A stretch of DNA of 64,000 nucleotides from Nissolia schottii (lineage: Eukaryota; Streptophyta; Magnoliopsida; Fabales; Fabaceae), in contig QANU01056336.1 of NCBI GenBank assembly GCA_003254905.1, positions 89,860 to 153,859 of the forward strand. The letters run 5' to 3'. This document shows, one piece after another, positions 24,580-36,700 of this stretch. Made by a program: the position numbers and the translations under genes. The stretch's first letter is position 1; every line of letters starts with the position of its first letter. Below the pieces are notes generated by a model that was not told where the DNA came from, did not search any database, and saw nothing but the letters and a program-made list of their open reading frames with translations.

Positions 24580-25917
24580 ATGGAGGAGCAATTCATACTT
24601 AGAGTTCCACCAAGCGTTGCGGAGCGGATAGAGCGTATCTTGAATGAAAGCAATGATCCTTCATCATCTTCTGATGATAAGTCATTGGATTTGTCACTTG
24701 GCGAGGATGGGAGAAGCGGCACCTTTATGATTGGAAATGAACAATTCCCAGCTTCTCTGTTGGATCTTCCTTGCGTCGTTGAATCCTATAAAACCTATGA
24801 CGATAACTCTTTGATTAAGACTGCAGATATTGGCCAGGTCAATTATTCTGCCCATCATTGTCGCTCAGTATTTGTAATAATAATTCTTAATGATCTTACT
24901 ATTAGTTTATTTGATTCTTTTAAGTAACTTGCTTAAGCTTGATGAATCCATTAAGCAGATGATTATGTTGAGGGAATCTGGTGACGCTGCTCCTGATGAA
25001 ATTGAGTACAGACATGGGCTCACCCCACCCATGAGAGATGCCCGCAAACGTAGATTTCGCAGAGAACCTGATCTCAATGTATTCTCTACACTTTTGACCT
25101 ATTTACTCTCAAAAATATATACATACGAGTGCACATGCGCACACATGTACAACGTGTAATAATATTATTTGTGCGCTCTTTATCATCTTCCATTTTTTAG
25201 CCTGAGCTCGTCTCCCGTGTTGAGAAAGATCTTTTCAAAATCATGGCAGGAGGAACAGCAGACAATCTTGATATCCTCACATCATATCTCGTTTTTCTAA
25301 AATAGGAATTTAGTGAAGATATGCAAATATATTGTTCTACTTTAGAATGGATGCATGGATAATTGGTTGTTGAGATTAGCGTCATTGTTTAGTTCTTTGC
25401 CCTTTCTTTAACACATTTCTTCTCTCCTTGAGGTTGTTCGTGGGACAAACTAGGGTAGGTAATTGCATCAATTACAACATTAAGTTTGTTGCTTTATGGA
25501 TACATGATTACATATTTAGATTAGATATGCTATTCACACACGATTTTTATGCCTAATATATGATCACCACATGATACATTGATTACCCTACTATGATAAT
25601 GTGTGCTAATGAATTACCATCCCTAATCACCATATAATATATAAAGATATCTAGTTATTTGCTTGTGGATGACAAGTATAAATATATTTGATGTGATGGT
25701 TGTCTTTTTCCTACGAAGATTACTTGTGCAAACAAACTTTTGTTTCCTTGACTATGATTCACATGTGGAAGCAGCTGAGCAAGAAGCGGGTGAGAATGCT
25801 CGAGGTGCTAGTAAAAAACCTGCACCTGTTGCACCAAAACATGATGTTCCAGAAACAATTACAAATGCCGGGGAGCCTGACAGGAGTGACTCTGACGAAT
25901 CTGATGACTCAGTTTGA
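24580..25917 (+). CDS. TAF7: TFIID subunit TAF7
   Basis: TAF7 is a nuclear subunit of the general transcription factor TFIID, which recognises core promoters and, in other eukaryotes, contacts TAF1. Four coding exons, 24580-24837, 24959-25078, 25201-25270 and 25763-25917, give 200 residues, close to the known plant protein. The TAFII55 domain opens MEEQFILRVPPSVAERIER. It continues with GTFMIGNEQFPASLLDLPCV, VESYKTYDD, KTADIGQ (end of exon 1), EYRHGLTPPM and RKRRFRREPDLN (end of exon 2), then PELVSRVEKDLF. The tail is acidic (DRSDSDESDDSV). The start is the first ATG after a predicted leader intron. Introns 1 and 2 are GT-AG. Intron 3 fits only an AT-AC junction, which restores the frame as ADNLDVEAAEQE across the splice. 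All family landmarks are intact, so I take it as functional. Confidence 0.95.
25271..25762 (+). other. U12-type AT-AC intron (TAF7 intron 3)
   Basis: The donor is ATATCCTCAC (minor-spliceosome consensus ATATCCTTT). The intron ends GATTCAC, and TTCCTTGAC at 25744-25752 matches the U12 branch-site consensus TTCCTTRAY fully, with the branch A 11 bases before the 3' end. There is no frame-keeping GT-AG alternative: the first downstream GT (25291) joined to the nearest AG (25774) gives the wrong frame. Confidence 0.85.
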
Positions 25918-27950
25918 TTCAGCTAAAGAAGATTGTCTATATTGTAATCTTTTGCTGTTAAATTTGAATTTCATCCATCGTCTTATAATCAGCTAATAGT
26001 GGATTTGCTAAGCCATGTTGTCATTTCATAAATGATTTATTGCATTGTATCCTTTTGTGTTCCTAATTTTCCTTGCATATATCAGTGCAAGGGTGAGCAG
26101 GTACCCAAGAATCCACGAAGAAATCCTTTGTCGAAAGCCTTAATTAGATCAAGTCCTAAGAAGGATGGCCAGTAAAGAATATCCTGATAAGGGTAATAAA
26201 TCTCTAAGAAGGGCCATCAACTAGAACAAAAAGTGAAAAACCTAAGCATGCATTCTCAATCACATGGCTTGATTACCAAAAGAGGTATTCTTCTAAGCTA
26301 CATCACAAATTGGGGTGATTATCCAAAGAGGTATCTTAACTATTAAAGCCTTATGAGGTGCCTAAAATGGTTATGATGAGGTGTTCACTGGAATAAGTAC
26401 CCATAGTAATACTTGGCCAAATCAATTCCCAAAGCAAGATCATGCTCAGGAATAAGCTCATGCGATCAACATTGACAAGTCTTAAGGTATCTAACATAGA
26501 GAGAGGTCGATTCCCTTAGATTCAACAATCGAATCTCAATCGATGAAGACTATTCATCAGGTCATCAATGCAAAGTAAGATGCCCGATAATAAGCGGGTA
26601 AAGAACTCACATACTAGTCTGTCAACATGGAATAGTTCCAAAGTATCAACTCAGAGGGAGGCTCAAATTATCGCTCACAAGAATGCACTATAGATGATAA
26701 GCTAAGAACATGAGCTTGGAATAATGAGCTCAACATATTGGAATTCGGGAGCAGTGCTAGAGTGCATTCCTAAGTAAGCTCGACATTCCTCACCAAACGA
26801 ATTCCCAGCCTCGGAGGAATGAGATAAACGTTTCCTAGAAGGGGCTCCATCAAGACATGGGCTTACGAAGCTTGAGATTTTGAATAATGAGTGTGAACCT
26901 TCAACGAGTAAAGCTGTAAAAAGCTTAGACTAAATAATACAAGGCCAATGATAAATGCACCTTCAACTTATTCGTGGAAGCAAAGCTTGAGGCTTTGATC
27001 CAAATTCTTCTTGGTGATCCTTATTATAAGTACACGAGAGTTGGTTCACAGGAGCCAAAGATCTCTGATCCCCAACTCTAAAAACTCAACGACTAGATAC
27101 TCGAAAAAGTGTCATCATTGCACGTTTGATACATGGTGAGATAGGGCCATTAAATACAAGACAATTGTCTTGACCCAATCACAAACAATTACTATTGAGA
27201 TCGCCAAAAGGGAAATGATGCTTTCCCACCAGTGAGTGAAGAATCTTATGAGTTGAGCCAAAATAATACTCAGAAGCTCTAGACCGCACATCCAACTCAC
27301 CAAAATGTGCTTCTTCTGCATCTTCACCATTGTCCTGACAACAAAAGAAATTAGACCAGGCAAAGAACGTCGAGTGGGATGGCACAACTCGCTGGTAATT
27401 GCTAGTAGGCATTGAAAAGGTTCTCCAGACTCAAGTTGACTAAGTCAATTACAATTCTCAATAAAATTGAATTAGTGTAGAATGAGTTCCGTAGAAACCG
27501 GCTCAAAATTAAGGAGCTTGGAATCAAAGATCAACACAACTTCCACATGGCCTAGTCTTCGGGCCTGTCGGAATTGACCTCAGCAAAGAAAGTAGCACAA
27601 AGCTAAATTCGATTGAACAATGGCTTAACTTAAGAAAGATCAACTCAACCAAAAGCTCCAAAGCTGACCTCATAACTCGACATAGGTGAAACAATTGTGG
27701 AAGGCCTCTTTGCCACACAAGGGGCCTCTATGGGTTGATATTCCCCATGAGACTTCGGCCCCACACTTTTAACAATTGGTTAAGCTTGACACATTTCTTA
27801 ATGGCAATGACCAACCTTAAGGGCTGTGTATTGGGCTGGATACCTTGGGCTCAAAGTCCAACCTACTTTGAACTAGGTCAAGATCGACCCAAGTACAACT
27901 CAAGCAGATCCATGTGGCATGCCCACTAAGCGAGAGTGCACACTCTCCAC
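25918..27950. other. Unassigned repeat-like DNA after TAF7
   Basis: TAF7 3' UTR probably occupies the first 200 bases. From about 26090 the base composition changes and many short AAGCTT / AAGGTATC-type motifs occur, with only incidental frames. It is probably the U3 part of the LTR that ends near 28265. Confidence 0.4.
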
Positions 27951-28265
27951 TTTCCTACTTTCCCACTCGTATTAAGGTGAGCATGGGTAGTTAATTACAA
28001 GATAATGGGAAACATCCCACTAACCGTGAGGCTTACACAATAAATAGGGGGAACAACACACTGCACATGTAGGCTATTATTTCATAAACACCTCACTATA
28101 CTTGTTACTGACTAGAGTGTGAGAGTGCCTTGCAGGCCCACCGTTAGCATCACTTAGACCAAAAGTAGCTTAGATTGCACAAGTGATTGTAGAGAGTACA
28201 TAGAACACATAATCCTTGATGTTTAGGTCAAAACACACTATTTTTTGTGTCTAGTGTGTCAACAT
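27950..28265 (+). mobile_element. Ty3/gypsy-type LTR, R-U5 part
   Basis: A TATA-like ACAATAAATAGGGGG is followed after some 80 bases by ACTGACTAGAGTGTGAGAGT and GCCTTGCAGGCCCACCG. This is the pattern found at the R-U5 boundary of many plant gypsy LTRs. The elements at 52645 and 56900 show the same motif on the other strand. No gag or pol follows, so it may be a solo LTR whose left border I cannot fix. Confidence 0.5.
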
Positions 28266-28599
28266 GGATAATTAGCTTGACTATTTATTTATTTATTTAG
28301 ATCTCCTTTTAGGGTTTAGAAAAACAAGGATTAATAGTATGCATGCTTTTTTATTTAAAGATATTCTTATCTAATTTTGAATTTGCGTATTGACTTATGA
28401 CTTAAGATATTCTTATGATATTATGTTTTTTTTCCTGGCGTATTTAAAGGCTAAAGTAGTATTTGCTCATCTTTGTTTTATTTAGATTTCCTTGTGTTAC
28501 TTTTTGCACGAGGCATCAATTTCATTTTCTCGCTAAAGAGGCAACAATTTTAGATCTCCATTCAATTTTATCATTATATCTTCTTATGTTGTATCATAT

Positions 28600-29250
28600 C
28601 TTATTTCCTTGTTAAAAAGGCTTACTATCATCGAGAGAGGGAGATGAGACTGAGAAATGGAGATAGGGAGAGGAAGAGAGAAAAACAAAGCAAATGGGGA
28701 GTAAGAGAGATCCAAGAGGGGGAGTCCTGGACGGAGGGGGGAAGGGCGTCTCACCACCGTCGGCGATCTGGCATGGTGATGGCAGTCCCTTGAGGCTAAG
28801 AGAGAAGGAAACCAGAGAGCGGCGAGTGAGAGCTTGAGGGTAAGGGAGCTGTGAGAGAGAGGGTTGAACCTGAGAGGAAGAGAGTAAAGGGGAAGAGGCG
28901 TCGCCACCGCCAACGACTTGCCGTCGCGGCATTGTCGGTTGCAAAAAGGAGGGAGAGAGACAGAGATGAGAGCAGAAAGAGAGAAAACAGAGCAATAGAA
29001 AAAGAGAGAAGAGAGCAGAGGGGACATTGGGAAATAGAGAAAGAGAGACAAGAACGTTTTTTGTTTTTTTTTTTTTTTTAAATTGGGTTGAGTTTAGTGG
29101 TGGGTAGGTGGATTGGGTATTTGGGTAGTAAAATGGATTTTGTCAAAAGAACAATTTTTTTTTTATAGAGACTAAATTTTAATGAAAATTTTTTTAGAAA
29201 CTAAATATAAATTTTTTAATATTATGGGGATTAAAAACTTATTTAAACTC
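28600..29250. mobile_element. Possible MULE-like end with captured purine/pyrimidine-rich sequence
   Basis: 29085-29250 (GTGGTGGGTAGGTGGATTGGG, then TAGAGACTAAATTT, then GGGGATTAAAAACTTATTTAAA) resembles the right end of the Pack-MULE at 34726-36035. 28650-29060 is GA-rich with a long minus-strand frame of low complexity, perhaps captured leader DNA. No left inverted repeat was found. Confidence 0.35.
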
Positions 29251-29299
29251 TTTTATTTTTTTAAACATTTATAATAATAGTTATTAACAAATGGTTTTT

Positions 29300-30219
29300 A
29301 CAGCTATAATGGAAAATTTGAATGGAATATCTGAGGATAATGATGATATGAAAGAAGTTTATTACGCGAGGGCATTAATTGGTGAGTATGCAATAAGATA
29401 TTTATGTAAAGAACCATGCAGAAACAAACAGGTCATGCACGAGTGCTAGAACTATTACATGGACATCCATCTCGTTGCTATAAGATGTGTTGGATGAAAA
29501 AAAAATTGTTTTCGATAAGTTATGCGATGAAGTAGTTGAGCATGGTCTAAAAGCCTAATCGAATGAGATTTCAAGAGATGGTTGCAATGTTCTTAAACAT
29601 GGTTGGTCATGGAGTTGGTAATAAAATGATTCAAGAAAGGTTCTAACACTCAAGAGAGTCCGTAAACAAACATTTCCATGAAGTATTATTTGATTGCTTT
29701 AGATTGTCCTTTAAATATATCAAATCACAAATTTAAAGGTTTCAAATTAACGTGGTTATCCAACACAAATTGAGTATCGTAGTTCTTATAGACGTAAACG
29801 CTATCACTTTCTTGATTTTAGGGGGATTATCTACGTTTGTAAATCGTAATGAAGTATTTAAATTTTATTAGTTAAGTTTGAGAAATACAATAGAAAGAAC
29901 TTTTGATGCATGGATGATCAAATTTGCAATTTTGCACCGCGTGTCCAAATTCAAAATTGAAACACAAGTGCGTTTAGTTTATGCAACGACAGCTATACAT
30001 AACTCTATCAAGCGAAACAGTACAACAAATGTCGATTTTGTTAATTATGAAGATGAAAATAAAGTTGATGACAATGATGGCGATACTAATGTTGGCAATA
30101 CCGATGAACATATTATTTTGGATCTGTCACCAAGTTTGAACACAAATTCTTCATCAGACATAAAAATTGTTCGAGACTCATTTCGAGAACAAATTATAAA
30201 GTTCCAACAGGATGATTAG
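29300..30219 (+). pseudogene. PIF/Harbinger transposase, broken
   Basis: Three pieces of a HARBI1-like DDE transposase survive in changing frames with stops. The first is MFLNMVGHGVGNKM followed by QERF-HSRESVNKHFHEVL (about 29590-29700, normally the helix-turn-helix side). The second is YRRKRYHFLDFRG (about 29790-29825). The third is a 113-residue open end starting LRNTIERTFDAWMIKF (29878), corresponding to the LRNVIERTFG region with the last catalytic acid, then ETQVRLVYATTAIHNSI and a Ser/Asp-rich tail. Several hundred residues including the first catalytic Asp are missing. It lies about 570 bases upstream of the pyruvate kinase start codon. Confidence 0.8.
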
Positions 30220-30600
30220 AATTATAATTATATTTAGAAGTTTAGTTGTGTTATAAATTATATGTAGTACTTGTTGTACAATGTTTGAGATTAAGCCTTT
30301 TATATATATATATATATATTTTAAGTCGAGATAATGTGCTAATATATATATATATATATATATATATTGTTTTAAATTTATTTATGTAAAAAAAGACAAA
30401 ATAAGATATTATAAAATACTTTAAATATATATTAAAATGATAAAAGAAAAATAAAAAATAATTTAAATTAAATAATATAAAATTAATGTGCTTTATTATA
30501 ATTATATATTTAAAAGTGATTTGGATGAATATTATCTAAACAACATTGATTTAGTCAAACTTAATAATTTTTAAATGAAAATACTAAACATAAATCACAA
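30220..30600. repeat. (TA)n microsatellites and AT-rich DNA
   Basis: TA runs lie at 30302-30320 and 30341-30367. The rest is AT-rich with no other feature. Confidence 0.8.
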
Positions 30601-30793
30601 TGGAAAAACCAAATATAGCGTGGGAAAGAGAAATTCTTGTTGTTGCCCCCACCAACAAATGTGAGCTTGATTGGCGATAACTTCGAAGCTCCTACCAAAA
30701 TCAAAATCACCCTCTCCGCTCCCTCATCCACTCCCGACTCCCGATCTCTCTCTCTCTCTCTCTCCGCCACTCACCGGGATTTCCGCCGCCGCA

Positions 30794-33700
30794 ATGTCGC
30801 ACTCCCTACAACTTTTTACCCTACCGCCGTCACTCTCCACTTCCACTCGCCACACTCCTTTCCTCCACACTCCCTACCTCTCCCTCCTTCCCCGCCGCTC
30901 TCCCGCCTCCCTCCGCGCTTCCTCCTCCTCCTCCGACGTCCTCGTCTCCGACAACAACGGAGCGGGCCCCGCCGTCGCTTCGTCCCCCTCCTCCGCCGGC
31001 GATCTGAGCTCGATCGAGGTGGACGCGGTGACGGAGGCGGAGCTGAAAGAGAACGGCTTCCGGAGCACGCGGAGGACGAAGATAGTGTGCACCATTGGCC
31101 CCGCCACGTGCGGGTTCGAGCAGCTGGAGGCGCTGGCGGTGGGTGGGATGAACGTGGCGAGGCTCAACATGTGCCATGGCACGAGGGAGTGGCACAGGGA
31201 GGTGATCGAGCGCGTCCGGAGGCTCAACCAGGAGAAGGGCTTCGCCGTCGCCATCATGATGGACACCGAAGGCAGTGAGATTCACATGGGTGACCTTGGT
31301 GGCTCTTCCTCTGCCAAAGCCGAGGTATGTAAATAGATATATTTTAGGAGATTAATCTTGAATCTTTGATACAATGGTGTCAAAAAGTGTTTTTTTTTTT
31401 TTTTTTAGTTTCATCCAATCATATGCCCTATGAAATAGGAGACTTTTGTGGCATTGAGTACAATAATCAAACACTTCTATAGATGTAAGTGGCAATGCAT
31501 GACTCAATAACTCTGAAATATCACATTTTTATACTGATAGTGTATATGTGTGTTTTAAATATGGCGCACATAACTTGTCACATCAAATATCTGTTGCATG
31601 ATTATGCTAGGAAGTTCCTATTTTAAGAATATTTTTCATATATACATCTGTTTATTATTAATTTTGCAGCTCGATTCTTGTCAGTGGTATCAAATATCTG
31701 CTATAGCGCCATTATACCACTAGCATTGAGAGTTTTGAGCTGGCCGCTATGATTTTTTGCAGTGTTAATTGGCTGCTATAGCGGAACTAGCAGCGCTATA
31801 GCGGTAGCGGGTTTTGAGCAAAATGCTATTTCCGCTATTGATAACACTGATTCTTTTGTTGCCCTTGATAGGAAGTGATGATAGCATTTACAGTCTCTTG
31901 TGCTTATTTGGTTGGTTATTGGAAGCTTTTCTCCGGACATTTTATGGTATTGCTAAAAAAGTTCATATTATACTTCAAGAATGGGTTGGTCTAGGTGGCA
32001 AGCAACCTTTTATAGGACACAAGGTTGAATCCAGGTGAAACAGCTGTTTTGAGAAGACAGTTTAACACAGCGCTTGTGGTCAAATAATGATTACTATCAT
32101 AGGCAGTCTAAGTCCAAATAAGCCCAATTTAAGTTGTTAATCTTAGCTGTTAAGTTGCTGAATTGGTAACTATTATTCCCATTTGTAGTGTGTGTTTTTT
32201 CTATTGGCTGATAAAAAGTGATTGAACAATTGTTACGATGTAGCAGAATGATTGGTCTATTTAGAAATTTGCTCAGTGATAACTAATGTGAACTTTTGAC
32301 AGTTTCAGCTAAAACTAATAGCTTGTTATAGATCTACTTCAGATGATGAATCATTGTTAAGAGCTTTGAATACTTTCTTGCAGGATGGTGAGGTATGGAC
32401 TTTCAGTGTCAGGGCCTTTGGTTCAACTCTTCCAGAACGCACCATCAACGTGAATTATGAAGGCTTTGCTGAAGGTTAATCTTTCTGAATAATCTGATGG
32501 AATATTTTATTTCTTTTGAGCTGTTGTGTCCGTGGTTTTATTTTTCAACTGCTGATAATATGGTTAGTTGATTTGTACTGAAACGTTATCTACCAGATGT
32601 CAAACTGGGGGATGAACTTTTAGTGGATGGAGGAATGGTTAGGTTTGAGGTGATAGAAAAGATAGGTCCAGATGTGAAGTGCCTATGTACCGATCCTGGG
32701 TTGTTGCTGCCAAGAGCCAATTTGACATTCTGGAGGAATGGCAGTCTAGTCCGGGAAAGGAATGCCATGCTACCTACAATTTCTTCAAAGGTTTTCAAAT
32801 ATTTTGCCTTTTACTTCTTTTACTTATTTGCATCAGTTTAATGGTGAATGATCGAAAAGCATATGATTAAGCAAAGGAGCAAAGCTTGCTAACGCTATAG
32901 AATTATCCAAAGTCACAGTTAGAAGCAATAGGTGCATGTAGACCTGTCAAAGTCTTGCAACTATGACTTTAAGAACATCTATACACTTATATTAAAGCCT
33001 TTGAAGCGTTTTAACCGCTTTTGGTCACAATATCCGCCATTCCAAATATACGCTTATCACAAAATACCACTTTCCTAACTATTACAAACAAGATAGTCAT
33101 TTCATCCACTTCAAAGCCTTTTTTATTTTCTACGGTTACCTCTCCACAGTAGTTACACACACAACATTATGGCACATCCTACGTACATGGTTCAAATTAA
33201 AAAAAAAAAATAATAATAAAACCATTCAGAAAAAATCAAAAGTTTAAAATTGAAATGGGTAGTTTATGTTTTTTAGATGAGAGGAGCACATTGGTTCAAA
33301 AAATTGTGACCAAAAGGCAGTTAAACTTGCCCAACCCCTTTATTAGTGAAGATTTACAAAACAGTTATTGCATGTTCAACATTTGCCTGCACCCCACTAG
33401 TTATATAAAATGTTGATAGTTATTGCACAGAATATAGCTCATTTTTGCTAACTGACCCATATAATAGATATTTTCAAATTGTTTATTAAAGTTAGTGTTT
33501 TTTTTAATCATTTTAGTTTATTGAAGGGTTTAATTCTGATATTGTAAGAGACGTAATTCTTTTCCCTTTTTTGATGCCTAAAGATGGAGATATCATTATC
33601 ACCCCTCAAAAGCATTGGCTTTTTCCTGGCTTAATTCCTTAGTAGTATCTTTCTAAGCTACTTGACACTTTGCTAGTTTTGAACACTTTTACAAGAATGC

Positions 33701-36700
33701 AGTACCTTGAAGTACTCTCTTAATTCTAACCTTATACTAGAACAATTTCTATGTTCCATCATGATTCTTTACTTTAGTTTTATTTGTTTTTGGATATGTT
33801 AGGAACTTAGTAGCATTACTCTTGATTAAGAGCTAGATTTATGCTTTTGTCTTACCTGAAATAAGGAAGTTATGAATCAGCATAGCAAGTTCTTATATCT
33901 GCACTTTTTGTTATTTTTTTTTTCCCTAATGCAAACATTGTATTGAAGCATTTGAAGATACATTATCATGAATGGCCAATGGAATATGTAATAATAAAGG
34001 TAACTGTTGGATTAGCTTATTTATATTAAAACAGCTTAATCAAAAGATTATTGATAGAGCTTTTGAAAAAAGTGATTATTTCCTAAAAATTAATCAAGTC
34101 CAAACATCCCATAAGACCAATTGACTACCTAGTTCCATATTGCACCTCTGTTCCGCATTCAACTTAGGCCTTGGGGAAACTTGTTGACTATTGTTAGGTT
34201 AATTTTGGTTCAAATGAATGAGAAATGATGTCAAAGATAATAAAAACTTTGAACCTTGTGATGCAATTGGTGATGGCAAAAGATATACCACCGAGCACTA
34301 TGTATCTGTGGTGAATATCATGCATGTTTTTAGAGTTTTATGAATTTGATGCTAAATTTTCTTTGGTTCAGAAAGATGTCCACCCTAAGTTACATAAATT
34401 TTCATTCATCTGATTCTTAATCTGATTTTCTATATACAGGATTGGTTAGACATTGATTTTGGTATTGCTGAGGGTGTTGATTTCATTGCTATTTCATTTG
34501 TCAAGTCTGCTGAAGTTATTAAACATCTTAAAAGCTATATTGCTGCACGATCTCGTGATTGGTATGTATTGAGAAAATTTGTAAGTGTTATTTTAATGTA
34601 TTATTATGAAATGATTTCTAGTTATTTCTAGTACCGCTACTATTCCATCATTGACAAGTAGGATATTTTTACTCCTTTGAGTATGCATCTCATTTTTGTT
34701 CTAAGTGACAATGATTTTATTATTAGGGTTAATTAAGTTTTTAGCCCCTGTAACATTAGAAAGTTTGGTTTCAGTCCCTCAGTGAAATTTTTAGTCCTTG
34801 TAAAATTTGGAAGTTTGGTTTTAGTCCCTGTGGATGGTTTTGGTTGACGGTGATGACGTGGCAGTTAACGTCGCTGACGTGGAGTGCCACGTGACATAAC
34901 CTCCCCGAATTGAATTTTTTTTAACCCATGACCCGACCCAATCTTAGATCCGACCCGATTTCATTTAAAAATTAAAAAAAAAAACCTAATCTACCCACCC
35001 ACCCCCAAATCTCACCCTCCTCCACGCCGCCTGCCTCTGCACCATCTCCCTCGCGAACTCATTGCTTCTTCTCTCTTCTCTCTTCTCTCTATCGTATCTC
35101 GTCCCTCTCACTTGGCCGTCTCGCGTCTATCTCTCGTCCGTTTTCTTGGTCGTCGCTCTCTATCGTCCGTAGATGGAGCTGGAGGAGGCCCAGACGATGG
35201 CGGGCTAGGGGTCGGCAGACTTGCAGGTCTCGAGGAGAGTGACAAGGCCGACGATGTTGCTGTGGACGTAGGAGTGGGGATTCTCCATGGCGTAGCGGAC
35301 GCCGGCCTGGGCGGCGAGGTGCATGATGTGGGTGAAGGCGCTTGAAGAGCTTGGCGAGGAGCTTGGCGTCGTTTGAGGTCGCCGTTGACGATGAAGATGC
35401 CGTGGGAGGAGAGGAGGGAGCGGCGGGCGCGCATTTTAGATCTCACTTCAGGCACTCCAATTGGTTTGACTATAGATCTTGTGGATTTTAGGCTCAGGTC
35501 TAAACTTTTGGTGACAAAAGAAGGTGGAACGAAAGGGATGGAATGCACAAGGGACAATGACAATATTATGAAGAGTGACGGCGGCCGTTCCACCGGCAAG
35601 AAGATGAGAGAGAGGGAGTGGAAACCGAGAGGGCCGAGAGAGAGGGTGAACTCGAGAGAGTGGGAGTGGGGCGGAGGCTCGATCTCCTTGAGGAATCCGC
35701 TGTCGCAGTCGGGGCAGACCACTGCCGTCGCAGATGGAGTGGGGGAAGAGGTGGACGGTGGTGGGGTGGTCAGATTTGGTGGTGGGTGGGTAGATTAGGT
35801 TTTTTTTTCTTAATTTTTAAATGAAACCGGGTCGGATCTAAGATTGGGTCGGGTGATGGGTTAAAAAAATTCAATTCTGGGTTATGCCACGTGGCACGCC
35901 ACGTCAGAGACGTTAATTGCCACGTCATCACCATCAACCAAAACCATTCACAGGGACCAAAACCAAACTTCCAAATTTTACAGGGACTAAAACCAAACTT
36001 TCTAATGTTATAGGGGCTAAAAACTTAATTAACCCTTATTATTATCATTTTATTTATTTTTCTGAAAATCAGCTATGAACTACATCTCAGAGAGACTGAA
36101 AATTTTACGAAAAAATATACATAATTTGTGATCTCATTGGATACATAACCATGAATGTAGATTTAATTGCACGCTTGCAACTCAATCCCATTGATTATTT
36201 ACCATCCCATTTATCGCCTTTTTCTGAATCCAACATATAGGGGGTGTCAAGAATCATCTCTTCCAAAAAGCTTAAGATGTTGGGTAAAGGTAATTGAATG
36301 GATTTTTATATTTAACACACCCCTATGCAAGAGCCCATAAGGCTTGAAGGGGGGGACAATGCACAGGTCAAACTTATACCTTGTGCTGAAATTTGGACTT
36401 GTTATCTGTAAGTGCTGGTATCTGAATAAACTGATCACTGAAATTACTGGATAAATATATGAATGGCTCAGCAATTCAAGAGGGGAATTTACTGAACAAG
36501 AACGTACAATGGTGGCTATTGATCGAATTGATCAATTGCTGTCAAGATAAAAATGGTCCTGGGAATTTAGGATCCCTTAGTCCTCCTAGTTCTAGCCTAA
36601 TTTCTCAATGCCTAAATCCTTCCCCTAAAGATCTCACTTATAACCACTTGTGAGAGAGAATCATGGGTTGGGTAATTATTTTCTCCTACCAAATCTCTAC

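Larger units (their letters stand above)
34726..36035. mobile_element. Complete Pack-MULE (Mutator-like, non-autonomous) in pyruvate kinase intron 4
   Basis: The ends are GGGTTAATTAAGTTTTTAGC at the left and its complement at the right. Imperfect inverted repeats run for about 250 bases and include CCACGTGGC / CACGTCA motifs. A perfect 9-bp duplication TTATTATTA flanks it at 34717-34725 and 36036-36044, the Mutator hallmark. No transposase is present. The 0.8-kb centre is GC-rich and holds two host-gene fragments on the minus strand, described separately. Related ends are at 3550-3780 and perhaps 29085-29250. Confidence 0.92.
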